From Dokdonella koreensis DS-123 (GTDB taxonomy: Bacteria; Pseudomonadota; Gammaproteobacteria; Xanthomonadales; Rhodanobacteraceae), in assembly GCF_001632775.1 (NCBI RefSeq), contig NZ_CP015249.1:2646686-2710685 (forward strand): DNA of 64,000 nucleotides, in the 5' to 3' direction. The notes under the pieces were generated by a model. That model ran no database searches. It worked only from the letters and a program-made list of their open reading frames with translations, and was not told the DNA's origin. Shown piece by piece: positions 9,134 to 17,019 of this stretch. Each line of letters opens with the position of its first letter. The stretch's first letter is position 1. The translations under genes and the position numbers were made by a program.

Positions 9134-9850
9134 GTGATCCCATCGACCGCCGTCAACTACTGGCCGCTGCTGGGGGTCGCGATCGTGGTGGCCGGCTTCG
9201 CGCTGCGCCGCAACCCGGTGCTGGTCGTCATCGTCGCCGGCCTGGTCAGCGGCCTGGCCGCCGGCTTCGGCCCCGGCGAGCTGCTGGCGCTCCTGGGCAC
9301 CGCCTTCATCGAGAACCGCGCGCTGCTGATGTTCCTGCTGACGCTTCCGGCCGTCGGGCTGCTGGAGCGGTACGGCCTGCGCGAGCGCGCGCGCGACTGG
9401 ATCGCCGGCTTCCGCCGCATGAACCTGGCGCGCTTCCAGATCGCCTACCTGGCGGTGCGCCAGCTCACCAGCATGGCCGGCCTGACCCATGTGGCCGGGC
9501 ACGCGCAGACCGTGCGGCCGCTGGCCGCCCCGATGAGCGAGGCGGCCGCCGAGCGCGAACTCGGCCCGCTGTCGCCCGCCGAACGCGACCGCGTGCGCGC
9601 CACCACTGCGGCCACCGACAACATCGGCCTGTTCTTCGGCGAGGACGTGTTCGTCGCGATCGGCGCGGTGCTGTTGATCCAGGGGTTCTTCGCGCGCAAC
9701 GGCATCGTGTTGGAGCCGTTGACGATCGCGCTGTGGGCGCTGCCGACGGCGCTGGCCGCCTTCGCGATCCACGCGCTGCGGCTGTGGCTGTTCCGGCGTG
9801 CGCTGCTCCGCAGCCGCAACACCCAGGCGGCGGCCGATGCTGCGGATTGA
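9134..9850 (+). CDS. DUF969 membrane protein, probable 5-oxoproline transporter subunit
   Basis: The 238-residue polytopic membrane protein is of the DUF969 type. Several hydrophobic segments are evident (YWPLLGVAIVVAGFAL, ALLMFLLTLPAVGLL, AVLLIQGFFA) and a polar loop reads TSMAGLTHVAGHAQTVRPL. In other bacteria this family is encoded next to DUF979 and to pyroglutamate-handling enzymes, and the pair has been assigned as a two-part 5-oxoproline transporter; exactly that order occurs here (DUF969, DUF979, pcp). Start is GTG at 9134, preceded by GGGAG at 7-11 bp. The gene overlaps DUF979 by 14 bp, consistent with translational coupling. The transport role is from genomic context, not from a recognisable transporter motif. 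Confidence 0.85.
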   Translation: MIPSTAVNYWPLLGVAIVVAGFALRRNPVLVVIVAGLVSGLAAGFGPGELLALLGTAFIENRALLMFLLTLPAVGLLERYGLRERARDWIAGFRRMNLARFQIAYLAVRQLTSMAGLTHVAGHAQTVRPLAAPMSEAAAERELGPLSPAERDRVRATTAATDNIGLFFGEDVFVAIGAVLLIQGFFARNGIVLEPLTIALWALPTALAAFAIHALRLWLFRRALLRSRNTQAAADAAD

Positions 9851-10808
9851 GTATCTCTACGCGCTGATCGCGGCGCTGCTCGCCTGCACGGCGCTTTTCA
9901 ACCTGCGCGAGCGCCGGTTCGCGATGGCCGCGTTCTGGGTGATCCTGGCGGCGCCGTTCGCGCTCGGCGACACGATCCTGGCCGCCGCGCGCGACGGCTT
10001 GGCGTGGCCGTCCCAGGCGGCCGGCATCGGCGTCATCGCGCTGGGGCTGCTGGCGGCCGGCGGCCGCCTGGGGAGCGAGCCCGACACGGCCGAAGCCGCG
10101 GCCGAACGCCGCGCCGCCGCGCGACGCCTGGGCAACCGGCTGTTCTGGCCGGCGCTGTCGATCCCGGTGCTGACGCTGGCGCTGTTCTTCGGCGGCGGCC
10201 ACCTGGGCTGGAACGGCCGACCCCTGCTCGATCCGAAGGCCCTCACGCTGAGCGCGCTGGCGCTCGCCAGCCTGATCGCACTCGGCGCCGCCCTGCGCGT
10301 CACGCGCGCACCGCCGTTGCAGGCGCTGGGCGAGGGCCGCCGGCTGGTCGACGCCCTCGGCTGGGCGATCCTGCTGCCGATGGTGCTGGCGACGCTCGGC
10401 GGCGTGTTCGCGGCGACCGGCGTCGGCGAAGCGGTCGCCGAGCTGATCGGGATGGTGATTCCCACCGGCAACCGAATCGCCTGCCTGCTCGCCTTCGCGT
10501 TCGGCATGGTGTTCTTCACGGTCATCATGGGCAACGCCTTCGCGGCATTTCCGGTCATGATGGCGGGCATCGGCCTGCCGCTGCTGATCCGCCAGCACGG
10601 CGCCGACCCGGCCCTGCTCGGCGCGGTCGGCATGCTGACCGGCTACTGCGGCACCTTGCTGACGCCGATGGCCGCCAACTTCAACATCGTGCCGGCGGTG
10701 CTGCTGGAACTGCCGGACCAGCACGCCGTCATCCGCGCCCAGATCGGGACCGCGCTGCCGCTGCTGGCCTTCAACATCGCGCTGATGGCCTGGCTGGTGT
10801 TCCGCTGA
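9837..10808 (+). CDS. DUF979 membrane protein, probable 5-oxoproline transporter subunit
   Basis: The 323-residue polytopic membrane protein is the constant partner of DUF969. It has eight or nine hydrophobic stretches and the conserved-looking segments GVFAATGVGEAVAELI, FFTVIMGNAFAAFPVMMAG and GYCGTLLTPMAANFN. The last two, rich in small residues plus Asn/Thr, look like a substrate pathway. Start ATG at 9837 lies inside the end of DUF969, and the stop overlaps the pcp start as TGATG, so all three genes form one tightly coupled operon. It is inferred to import pyroglutamate or pyroglutamyl peptides for the downstream peptidase. Confidence 0.85.
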   Translation: MLRIEYLYALIAALLACTALFNLRERRFAMAAFWVILAAPFALGDTILAAARDGLAWPSQAAGIGVIALGLLAAGGRLGSEPDTAEAAAERRAAARRLGNRLFWPALSIPVLTLALFFGGGHLGWNGRPLLDPKALTLSALALASLIALGAALRVTRAPPLQALGEGRRLVDALGWAILLPMVLATLGGVFAATGVGEAVAELIGMVIPTGNRIACLLAFAFGMVFFTVIMGNAFAAFPVMMAGIGLPLLIRQHGADPALLGAVGMLTGYCGTLLTPMAANFNIVPAVLLELPDQHAVIRAQIGTALPLLAFNIALMAWLVFR

Positions 10809-11494
10809 TGGCGCCGCGCCAGGCCAAGGCACGCACGCCGGTCCGGCAGCCACGCGTGCTGCTGACCGGCTTCGAACCGTTCGACGGGGAGCACGCCAAT
10901 CCGTCGCAGCAGATCGTCGAGCAGCTGGACGGCCGGACGATCGCCGGCCACCGGATCGTCGGCGCGGTCCTGCCGGTCACCTTCGCGCAGACGCAGCCGC
11001 TGCTGCAGCAGTTGCTGGAGCGTCACCGGCCGCGCCTGGCGATCGCGCTCGGGCAGGCCGGCGGCCGTGCCGAACTCTCGCTGGAGCGTGTCGCGATCAA
11101 CCTCGTCGACGCGCGCATCGCCGACAACGGCGGCGCGCAGCCGGTCGACCAGCCGGTGATCGCCGGCGCGCCGCCGGCGTACTTCTCGAGCCTGCCGGTC
11201 AAGGCGATCCTCGCTGCGCTGCGCGATCGCGCGATTCCCGCCGCGCTCTCGCTGAGCGCCGGCAGCTACGTCTGCAACCAGGTGTTCTACCTCCTGGCGC
11301 ACCTGCTGGCGACCGCCCATCCGGACACGCGCGGCGGCTTCATCCATGTGCCCTGGCTGCCCGCCCAGGTCGCTGCCCGCCCCGGCCAGCCGAGCATGGC
11401 GCTGGCGACGATGACCGACGGTGTCGCCACCGCGATCGCCTGCGCGCTGGCGACCGAGCAGGACCTGCACGTCCCGGGCGGCAGCACGCACTGA
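10808..11494 (+). CDS. pcp: Pyroglutamyl-peptidase I
   Basis: The 228-residue cytoplasmic cysteine peptidase (family C15) removes N-terminal pyroglutamate from peptides. The N-terminal VLLTGFEPFDGEHANPSQ is the family signature. Catalytic residues are visible as Glu in SLERVAINLVDARIADN, Cys in SAGSYVCNQVFY and His in GGFIHVPWLP. The start ATG shares one base with the DUF979 stop (TGATG). The 15-residue basic tail before the first strand is a little longer than in family members from Bacillus. With DUF969/DUF979 it forms a unit for pyroglutamate salvage. No pxpABC oxoprolinase genes lie within the window. Confidence 0.94.
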   Translation: MAPRQAKARTPVRQPRVLLTGFEPFDGEHANPSQQIVEQLDGRTIAGHRIVGAVLPVTFAQTQPLLQQLLERHRPRLAIALGQAGGRAELSLERVAINLVDARIADNGGAQPVDQPVIAGAPPAYFSSLPVKAILAALRDRAIPAALSLSAGSYVCNQVFYLLAHLLATAHPDTRGGFIHVPWLPAQVAARPGQPSMALATMTDGVATAIACALATEQDLHVPGGSTH

Positions 11495-11554
11495 GCGGCG
11501 GCGGCGTGGCGGGAGGAATGGCCGCCGCGGGGCGGCCCGATCCGCCGGCGCGGA

Positions 11555-12874
11555 TCAGTCGAAGCCGCCCTTCATGATCTCCTGCGAACTGATCCGGTAG
11601 ATCGCGTCGCCCGCGGTGTGCGCCACGTAGAGGTTGCCGGCCTCGTCCTCGCCGAAGCCCGAATAGGTCCCGTAGCCGTCGGCATCGTCGCGCCAGACCG
11701 ACACGTCCCAGGCGTCGCCGGCACCGGGCTTGGCGAACAGGATCTCGCTGGAGCACGAGTCGGCGAACAGGTACATGCCCTGCAGCGCGCGCACCGGACC
11801 GCGGAAACGGAATCCGCCGGTGATCGCGCAGCGGGCTCCGGCACGCGCGTAGTCGATCACCGGGAGCACGTTGGGCGGCAGCGGCGGCTGGCAGATGTTG
11901 GCGGTGTTGAACACGCTGGTGCCTTCCATGCAGCGCCAGCCATAGAACAAGGGCTCCACCGAACCGGCCCGGCGCAGGTCGATCTCCTCGCGTACGAACT
12001 GGCCGACGTCGCCGATCCACAGGTCGCCGGTGGCGCGATCGAAGCTGAAGCGCCACGGATTGCGGAAACCGTGCAACCAGATCTCGTCGCAGGTGCCGGC
12101 GCTACCCACATGCGGGTTGTCGGCCGGGATCGCGTACTCGGCGGCCGCGCCGGCGACGCTACCGCACATTTCGGCGGTGGCCGTCGCACCCCGCCGGTCG
12201 ACGTCGATGCGCAGCATCTTGCCGCGCAGGAAATACTGCGGCGTGGCGCTGCTGCTGCCGCAGCTGGCCGGATTGGCATCGGCCGGCTTCTTCCAGAGGC
12301 ATTCGGCGAAGCCGTGCGTGCCGTTCTGCTGCCCGCCGTCGCCGGTCGACATCACCAGCATGCCGTCCGGGGCGAAATGCAGGTCGCCGCCGAAGTGCGC
12401 GGCGCCGTTGCTGGCCAGCCGCAGCACCAGGGTCGACGCGGGATCGGCGACGTCCGGATCGGACGAGACGCGGTAGCGCAGCAGGACCTCGTCCGGCGAG
12501 GTTCCCAGCCGCGGATCGGACGCCGGCCGTACCGCGGCGACGTAGAACTCGTCGTTGTGCGCCAGCCCGGGCCGGCCGAAGTTCGGATGGAATGCCAGCC
12601 CCAGCAGGCCGCTGATGCTGTCGAAGCTGACCGGGACACTGACGAACGGCGTCGGCGCCACCGACCCGTCATGCCGCACCACGTGCACGCTGCCGCGCTG
12701 GCTGACGACGAACAATCGGCCACTGCCGTCATGCGGCGCGCGCACCGCGACCGGATCGGGGATGGTGCCGCCGACGCGGACCAGATCCAGGTCGGCCGGC
12801 GCCGTCTGCGCCGGAACCGCCACCGGGCAGGCCGCCACGGCAGCCAGAATGATCCACCTTGCCACTTTCGCCAT
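11555..12874 (-). CDS. Secreted PQQ-dependent sugar dehydrogenase-like beta-propeller
   Basis: The 439-residue exported protein has signal peptide WIILAAVAACPVAVPAQT and belongs to the soluble glucose dehydrogenase/YliI superfamily. These are six-bladed propellers that oxidise aldose sugars with PQQ. Recognisable segments are GLLGLAFHPNFG, the putative catalytic His in NGAAHFGGDLHFAPDGML, MSTGDGGQ, GKMLRIDVD, HGFRNPWRFSFD and GDVGQFVREEIDL. The product would act in the periplasm or outside the cell. It has eight or more Cys, so it is probably disulfide-stabilised. It converges on pcp with a 60-bp gap. Whether it holds PQQ or is a catalytically inert relative cannot be settled here. Confidence 0.85.
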   Translation of the reverse strand: MAKVARWIILAAVAACPVAVPAQTAPADLDLVRVGGTIPDPVAVRAPHDGSGRLFVVSQRGSVHVVRHDGSVAPTPFVSVPVSFDSISGLLGLAFHPNFGRPGLAHNDEFYVAAVRPASDPRLGTSPDEVLLRYRVSSDPDVADPASTLVLRLASNGAAHFGGDLHFAPDGMLVMSTGDGGQQNGTHGFAECLWKKPADANPASCGSSSATPQYFLRGKMLRIDVDRRGATATAEMCGSVAGAAAEYAIPADNPHVGSAGTCDEIWLHGFRNPWRFSFDRATGDLWIGDVGQFVREEIDLRRAGSVEPLFYGWRCMEGTSVFNTANICQPPLPPNVLPVIDYARAGARCAITGGFRFRGPVRALQGMYLFADSCSSEILFAKPGAGDAWDVSVWRDDADGYGTYSGFGEDEAGNLYVAHTAGDAIYRISSQEIMKGGFD

Positions 12875-12983
12875 GGGCTGTCCTCCCCTGCCGCCGTAGC
12901 CGGCGGCCCGGGCCGATGCTACGCCCGTCCGCGGCGGTCCGCGCGACCGGCCGGCCGGCGGCTGTACGGAACGTGCGCCGCGA

Positions 12984-13652
12984 TCAGCAGCCCTGGTCGG
13001 CCGCGGGCTGCTCGCTGAGCTCGACGACCAGCTCGCCGGTCGCGGCGTACGGCAGCTTCACCTTCATCGGATCGGTCGAGTAGTAGAACTTCCCCTTGCT
13101 GGGCGCGCTGAGCTTGCCGCGCGCCGTCGCGTCGAAGGAGGTCCCGACGGCCTTGGGTGTCGTCGCGATGGCCAGGCGGCGCACCTTTTCGAGGTTCACG
13201 CAGGCCAGCAGGCGCGTCGGCTTGAACGGGCGGATGTCGATGTAGAGCGGATCGACGTCCTTGGTCTCCAGCACCTTGTCGCGATCGTCGAGCAGGTAGA
13301 GGACCGGCTTGAACACGGTGTTGCCGCGGCCACGGTCGTTGGGAACCGCACGCACGCGGATGCGCAGGGTCGCGTGCGCCACCTGGCGCGGCAGCTCGAC
13401 CACGCGATAGCGGCTCTTGCCTTCGGGAAAGTCGCGCTCGAACGACGCCTCGTCGATCCGGAAACGTTCCGGCCGGTCGAAATCCAGCTCGATCGCCTCG
13501 TGCGGCGCCGTCGCCGACAACGGCGTGTCGTCGGCCTTGGCCCCGAACAGCCGGTCGCGCCACTCGACGAACGGGTTGGCCGCGCAGGCAGCGGCGCCGA
13601 TCGTGAAACCGGCCAGGGCGAAAGCAAGAACGAGGACTCGACGCAGGTGCAC
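12984..13652 (-). CDS. MalM-like exported protein
   Basis: The 222-residue protein starts with a signal sequence (MHLRRVLVLAFALAGFTIG, with AAACA as a possible lipobox). The mature part has VFKPVLYLLDDRDKVLETKD, DIRPFKPTRLLACVNL and ATTPKAVGTSF. These match in order the beta-sandwich pattern of MalM, the periplasmic protein of maltose operons, though identity is low and no maltose genes are near. The GTG at 13652 is the first start that places the signal peptide at the N-terminus. It follows two small exported genes on the same strand at a 212-bp distance. It could simply be a generic envelope beta-sandwich protein. Confidence 0.6.
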   Translation of the reverse strand: MHLRRVLVLAFALAGFTIGAAACAANPFVEWRDRLFGAKADDTPLSATAPHEAIELDFDRPERFRIDEASFERDFPEGKSRYRVVELPRQVAHATLRIRVRAVPNDRGRGNTVFKPVLYLLDDRDKVLETKDVDPLYIDIRPFKPTRLLACVNLEKVRRLAIATTPKAVGTSFDATARGKLSAPSKGKFYYSTDPMKVKLPYAATGELVVELSEQPAADQGC

Positions 13653-13864
13653 GGCGGTATCGAAGAAAACGTGACGGACGACGATGGGTTCCACCGCCGG
13701 GCGGTGATTCCGGGGTGTCGGCACTGCAACGGTGGCCGTGCGCGACAGATCCACGGAGGCCTGGCGGCCGATGCGGGCAGCCGCCACGAAGCCGGCAGGG
13801 TAGCCGCGCAGACCCCGCGACAGGCTGAACGAGCGGCGGACGACCGCGACGCGGAACAGCGCGA

Positions 13865-14200
13865 CTAGGGCTGGGCGCCCTGCTGGCGCAGATCCACGCC
13901 GTCCGTGTCGACCGCCTCGATCTCCAGCGCACGCGCGATCGAGCCCAGCGCGCGAAGCTGCGCCTCGCTGGCCTTCTTGCTGCGCTTGAGCACGATCGTG
14001 CGCAGGCCTTCGCTGCTCTTGAGTTCGCTGAGGTAGCCGTACAGCTCGGCCTTGCCCATCGTGAAGCCGCTGACCGAGAACCTGTCGTCCCGGGCCGGTT
14101 CCACCGACAGCTTGCCGTCGCGGACATCCTTCGCCAGCACCGGCAGCGCCAGCAGCAGCGCGGCCATGACCACCAGTACCTTGCGTACGAAGCGTTTCAT
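13865..14200 (-). CDS. Small exported protein with ExbD/TolR-like fold
   Basis: This 111-residue product has a signal peptide (VRKVLVVMAALLLALPVLAKD). The mature part, DRFSVSGFTMGKAELYGYLS followed by GLRTIVLKRSKKASEAQLRA and ALEIEAV, follows the strand-helix-strand-helix-strand pattern of the periplasmic domain of ExbD/TolR. It is clearly similar in pattern to the gene just upstream (14218-14616), so the pair is probably a tandem duplication. ATG at 14200 is preferred because AAGGGG precedes it by 6 bp. A GTG at 14221 overlapping the upstream stop is the alternative. Function is unknown. Confidence 0.65.
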   Translation of the reverse strand: MKRFVRKVLVVMAALLLALPVLAKDVRDGKLSVEPARDDRFSVSGFTMGKAELYGYLSELKSSEGLRTIVLKRSKKASEAQLRALGSIARALEIEAVDTDGVDLRQQGAQP

Positions 14201-14217
14201 CTCGATCCCCTTGAGGT

Positions 14218-14616
14218 TCACTTCGACCGGCTCTGGACGCGGATCTCGCCGGTTTCACCCTTCTGCTCGACCCAGGCGCGGAAACCGAGCTCGTGGGCGA
14301 CGCGCATCAGGGCCAGGATATGCGCATCGGTGACCTTCTGCTTCTCGCCGCGCTTGAGCAGCACCGACTGCAGCGACAAGGCTTCCTCCTTGCGGTAGCG
14401 CATCGCGTCGCGGAGCGCCTCGGCGGTCAACGGCACGCCGCTGTAGTCGAACTGGCTGTCCTTCTCGGCCAGCAGGACCACGTCGAATTCGGCCGGGATA
14501 TCCTCGCTGCGCACCAGTTCCTCGTTGCGGGCGCCGCCCAGGCAGGCGGCCAGCGACAACAGGAGCAACGCGAGCGGAACGAAGCGCCAGCGGCGCAGGG
14601 CAACGACTGAGGACAT
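14218..14616 (-). CDS. Small lipoprotein with ExbD/TolR-like fold
   Basis: The 132-residue predicted lipoprotein has signal FVPLALLLLSLAACLGG with lipobox LAAC. The mature part contains FDYSGVPLTAEALRDAM, LQSVLLKRGEKQKVTDAHIL and LMRVAHELGFRAWVEQKG. This is the pattern of ExbD/TolR periplasmic domains (paired strand-helix units ending in an aG-hydrophobic strand), but without the N-terminal transmembrane helix that would pair with ExbB/TolQ. The next gene downstream encodes a similar domain 17 bp away, so they are likely co-transcribed. It sits 50 bp downstream of dcd. The family assignment is pattern-based and tentative. Confidence 0.65.
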   Translation of the reverse strand: MSSVVALRRWRFVPLALLLLSLAACLGGARNEELVRSEDIPAEFDVVLLAEKDSQFDYSGVPLTAEALRDAMRYRKEEALSLQSVLLKRGEKQKVTDAHILALMRVAHELGFRAWVEQKGETGEIRVQSRSK

Positions 14617-14666
14617 TTCGCGGATCTCGGGCACGGCGGGCGGGAACCGGAAGCCTACCACCGGAA

Positions 14667-15236
14667 TCAGGTTCGCGGCAGGGTCACCCCGCGCTGCCCC
14701 TGGTACTTGCCGCCGCGATCGCGGTAACTGGTCTGGCAGACCTCGTCGGATTGGAAGAACAGCATCTGGGCGACGCCTTCGTTGGCGTAGATGCGTGCCG
14801 GCAGCGGCGTGGTGTTGGAGAACTCCAGCGTGACGTGCCCTTCCCACTCCGGCTCCAGCGGCGTCACGTTGACGATGATCCCGCAGCGGGCATAGGTGCT
14901 CTTGCCGAGGCACACCACCAGCACGTCGCGCGGAATCCTGAAGTATTCCACCGTCCGCGCCAAGGCGAAGCTGTTGGGCGGGATGATGCACTCGTCCGCT
15001 TCGATGTCCACGAAGCTCTTCGGGTCGAAGTGCTTCGGATCGACGATCGTCGAGTTGATGTTGGTGAACACCTTGAATTCGCGCGAGCAGCGCACGTCGT
15101 AGCCGTAGCTGGACGTGCCGTAGCTGACGATGCGCTGTCCGTCCCCGTCCTGCTTGACCTGGCCCGCCTCGAACGGCTCGATCATGCCGTTCTGCTCGGC
15201 CTGGCGGCGAATCCACTGATCGGACTTGATGCTCAC
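14667..15236 (-). CDS. dcd: dCTP deaminase
   Basis: The 189-residue trimeric enzyme deaminates dCTP to dUTP, feeding thymidylate synthesis. Motifs include the N-terminal [62 protein letters not shown], the catalytic-loop [18 protein letters not shown], and the C-terminal [10 protein letters not shown] lid. GTG at 15236 is the start that gives the standard N-terminus, and GGAGC lies about 8 bp before it. Length matches the shorter (about 189-193 residue) proteobacterial enzymes. Upstream is a short gap, then the LpqC-like gene on the same strand. Confidence 0.96.
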   Translation of the reverse strand: MSIKSDQWIRRQAEQNGMIEPFEAGQVKQDGDGQRIVSYGTSSYGYDVRCSREFKVFTNINSTIVDPKHFDPKSFVDIEADECIIPPNSFALARTVEYFRIPRDVLVVCLGKSTYARCGIIVNVTPLEPEWEGHVTLEFSNTTPLPARIYANEGVAQMLFFQSDEVCQTSYRDRGGKYQGQRGVTLPRT

Positions 15237-15302
15237 GTTCGCTCCGGCGGGGACAAAGGCCGGCAATGGTACGGCATGCCCGCCTTTCGCAACCAACCGG
15301 CT

Positions 15303-16223
15303 TCAGGGGTCGCGGCGAAACGGGCAGAGGAAGGTCCAGGCCGCGGCGATGCCGGCCGCGTCGTAGACGTGCCCGCCTGCGAACTCGGCATAGGCCAGCG
15401 TATCGCCGGCGGTCCAGCCGGCCGCGAGGAAGGCCGTGCGATCGGCCTGGGCGTACGGCAACAGGCTGTCGGACTGCCCGATGCGGATCGCGACCGGCAC
15501 CCGGACCGGCGCCGTGGCCGGATCGCAGTACGGACCGATGTAGTCCACGCACTGGATGCGTGCCGCCGCGGCCACCGCGTAGGCGGAGAACGCCTGGTAG
15601 TGCCGGTTGATCGGCGTGAGATTGAGGTCGTGCATGACCGCGCCGCCGGCCGAGTAGCCCCAGCCGTACACACGCAGGAGGTCGATGTTGTAGGCAGCCG
15701 CCGCATCCGCGATCGCCGCGGCGACGACGTCGTAGTCCGACGGGCCGCTGCCGTCCACGTCCGGCGCGAGCCATCCGCCCTGGCTGCCGCCGGCCACGGG
15801 CGCCAGCACGACCACCTGCCCGGCATCGGCTGCCGGCGCCCAGGCCATCGCCAGGGCGGTGGCCGCGGCCGCCGCATTGCCGGGACCGGCGGCGCCGTGC
15901 AGCGCCACCACCAGCGGGAACGCGTGGCCAGGCCGGTAGGCGGCAGGCAGGTACAAGCGATAGCTGCGGCTGCCGACGCCGGGCACCGATACCGTGCGCG
16001 TGACGGCGCCGGGATAGCTGCCGCCGGAACCGCCGGAGGGTTGGCGCAGGACCGCCGGCACCGCGTCCAGGCCGTCGACGAACAGCGCATCGGGGTGCGT
16101 GCAGATCCAGCCGGGCAACCGCGCCGCCGCAAGCGGCCCGGCGGCGAGCGCGATCGCGACCGGCAGCGCCAGCGCAGGCAGGCGCGGCAGGGCGCAGCCG
16201 GAGCGGTCGGTCCTGGCAGCCAC
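15303..16223 (-). CDS. Exported alpha/beta-hydrolase, LpqC/PHB depolymerase-like
   Basis: The 306-residue protein has an N-terminal signal-like stretch (PALALPVAIALAAGPLAA) and an esterase fold. The segment YRLYLPAAYRPGHAFPLVVA leads to the oxyanion motif LHGAAGPG. The nucleophile elbow is GWGYSAGGAVMH, and the probable catalytic His is in FAGGHVYDAAG. This pattern is that of the PHB depolymerase/LpqC esterases that hydrolyse short esters or feruloyl groups outside the cytoplasm. Six or so Cys suggest an oxidised periplasmic product. It lies between dcd and an enoyl-CoA isomerase-like gene on the same strand, 27 bp from the latter. The natural substrate is unknown. Confidence 0.8.
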   Translation of the reverse strand: MAARTDRSGCALPRLPALALPVAIALAAGPLAAARLPGWICTHPDALFVDGLDAVPAVLRQPSGGSGGSYPGAVTRTVSVPGVGSRSYRLYLPAAYRPGHAFPLVVALHGAAGPGNAAAAATALAMAWAPAADAGQVVVLAPVAGGSQGGWLAPDVDGSGPSDYDVVAAAIADAAAAYNIDLLRVYGWGYSAGGAVMHDLNLTPINRHYQAFSAYAVAAAARIQCVDYIGPYCDPATAPVRVPVAIRIGQSDSLLPYAQADRTAFLAAGWTAGDTLAYAEFAGGHVYDAAGIAAAWTFLCPFRRDP

Positions 16224-16250
16224 GACCGGATCGCGCCCCGGCGCCGTCGA

Positions 16251-17009
16251 TCAGCGCGACTTGCTGCGCAAGCGCGCGACCAGCGCCTGCAGCGTGCCCT
16301 GCGACTCGTCGGAGAACCAGCCGTCGACGAATGCCTCCACCGGAAACGCCGCCAGGTCCGCGAAGGCGGCGACCAGGTCGGCACGCGCCAGCCGGCGGGT
16401 CTCGGCCATCGCGCGCGGCGGCAGCTGCAGCAGCTCGCCGAGCCAGACCAGCGCCCGCGGCACGACGTGGTCGACGTCGACCAGTTCGTCGACGAAACCG
16501 ATCGCCTGCGCCTGCTCGGCCTCCAGCATCGTCCCGGAGACCATCAGGCGCTCGGCGCGATAGGTGCCGACCAGCCGGCGCAAGCCGACCTGGATGCAGT
16601 CGGGCACCGACAGGCCGACCTGGACCTCGTTGAGGCCGATGCGGTACGGACCACGCGCCATGACGCGGTAGTCGCAGAACATCGCCAGCACGGCGCCGCC
16701 GGCCGGACTGTGTCCGGTCAGCGCGGCCACGCTCGGGATCGGCGAGCGGGCGATCGCCGCGCACAGGGCGAAGAACTCGGTCCAGAACGCGTGCATCGCC
16801 GCCCGGTCCAGTGCCAGCAGGGCTGGAACGTCCAACCCGGCCGAGAACATGCCGGGCGCGCCGGACAACAGCAGCCCGCGCGCACCGGACGCGGGCGCCG
16901 CCTCGATCGCTTCGCGCAAGCGGCCGACCAGGGCCGGATCGAGTGCGTTTACCGGCGGACGGGCGAGGCGAAGTTCACGGACGGAGGGGTGGTCGACGAT
17001 ATCGAGCAT
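16251..17009 (-). CDS. Enoyl-CoA hydratase/isomerase, Delta3-Delta2-enoyl-CoA isomerase-like
   Basis: The 252-residue crotonase-fold enzyme has oxyanion-hole segments GAPGMFSAGLDVPALLAL and GHSPAGGAVLAMFCDYRVMA. The segment PYRIGLNEVQVGLSVPDCIQ places a Glu as in mitochondrial Delta3,Delta2-enoyl-CoA isomerases (LNETQLG type) and lacks the second Glu expected of true hydratases. This suggests double-bond isomerisation in beta-oxidation of unsaturated fatty acids. ATG at 17009 gives a standard-length N-terminus (MLDIVDHPSV). It begins 10 bp downstream of the DUF4139 gene stop, so the two may share a transcript. Exact substrate range is uncertain. Confidence 0.85.
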   Translation of the reverse strand: MLDIVDHPSVRELRLARPPVNALDPALVGRLREAIEAAPASGARGLLLSGAPGMFSAGLDVPALLALDRAAMHAFWTEFFALCAAIARSPIPSVAALTGHSPAGGAVLAMFCDYRVMARGPYRIGLNEVQVGLSVPDCIQVGLRRLVGTYRAERLMVSGTMLEAEQAQAIGFVDELVDVDHVVPRALVWLGELLQLPPRAMAETRRLARADLVAAFADLAAFPVEAFVDGWFSDESQGTLQALVARLRSKSR

Positions 17010-17019
17010 GGCGGTGCGT

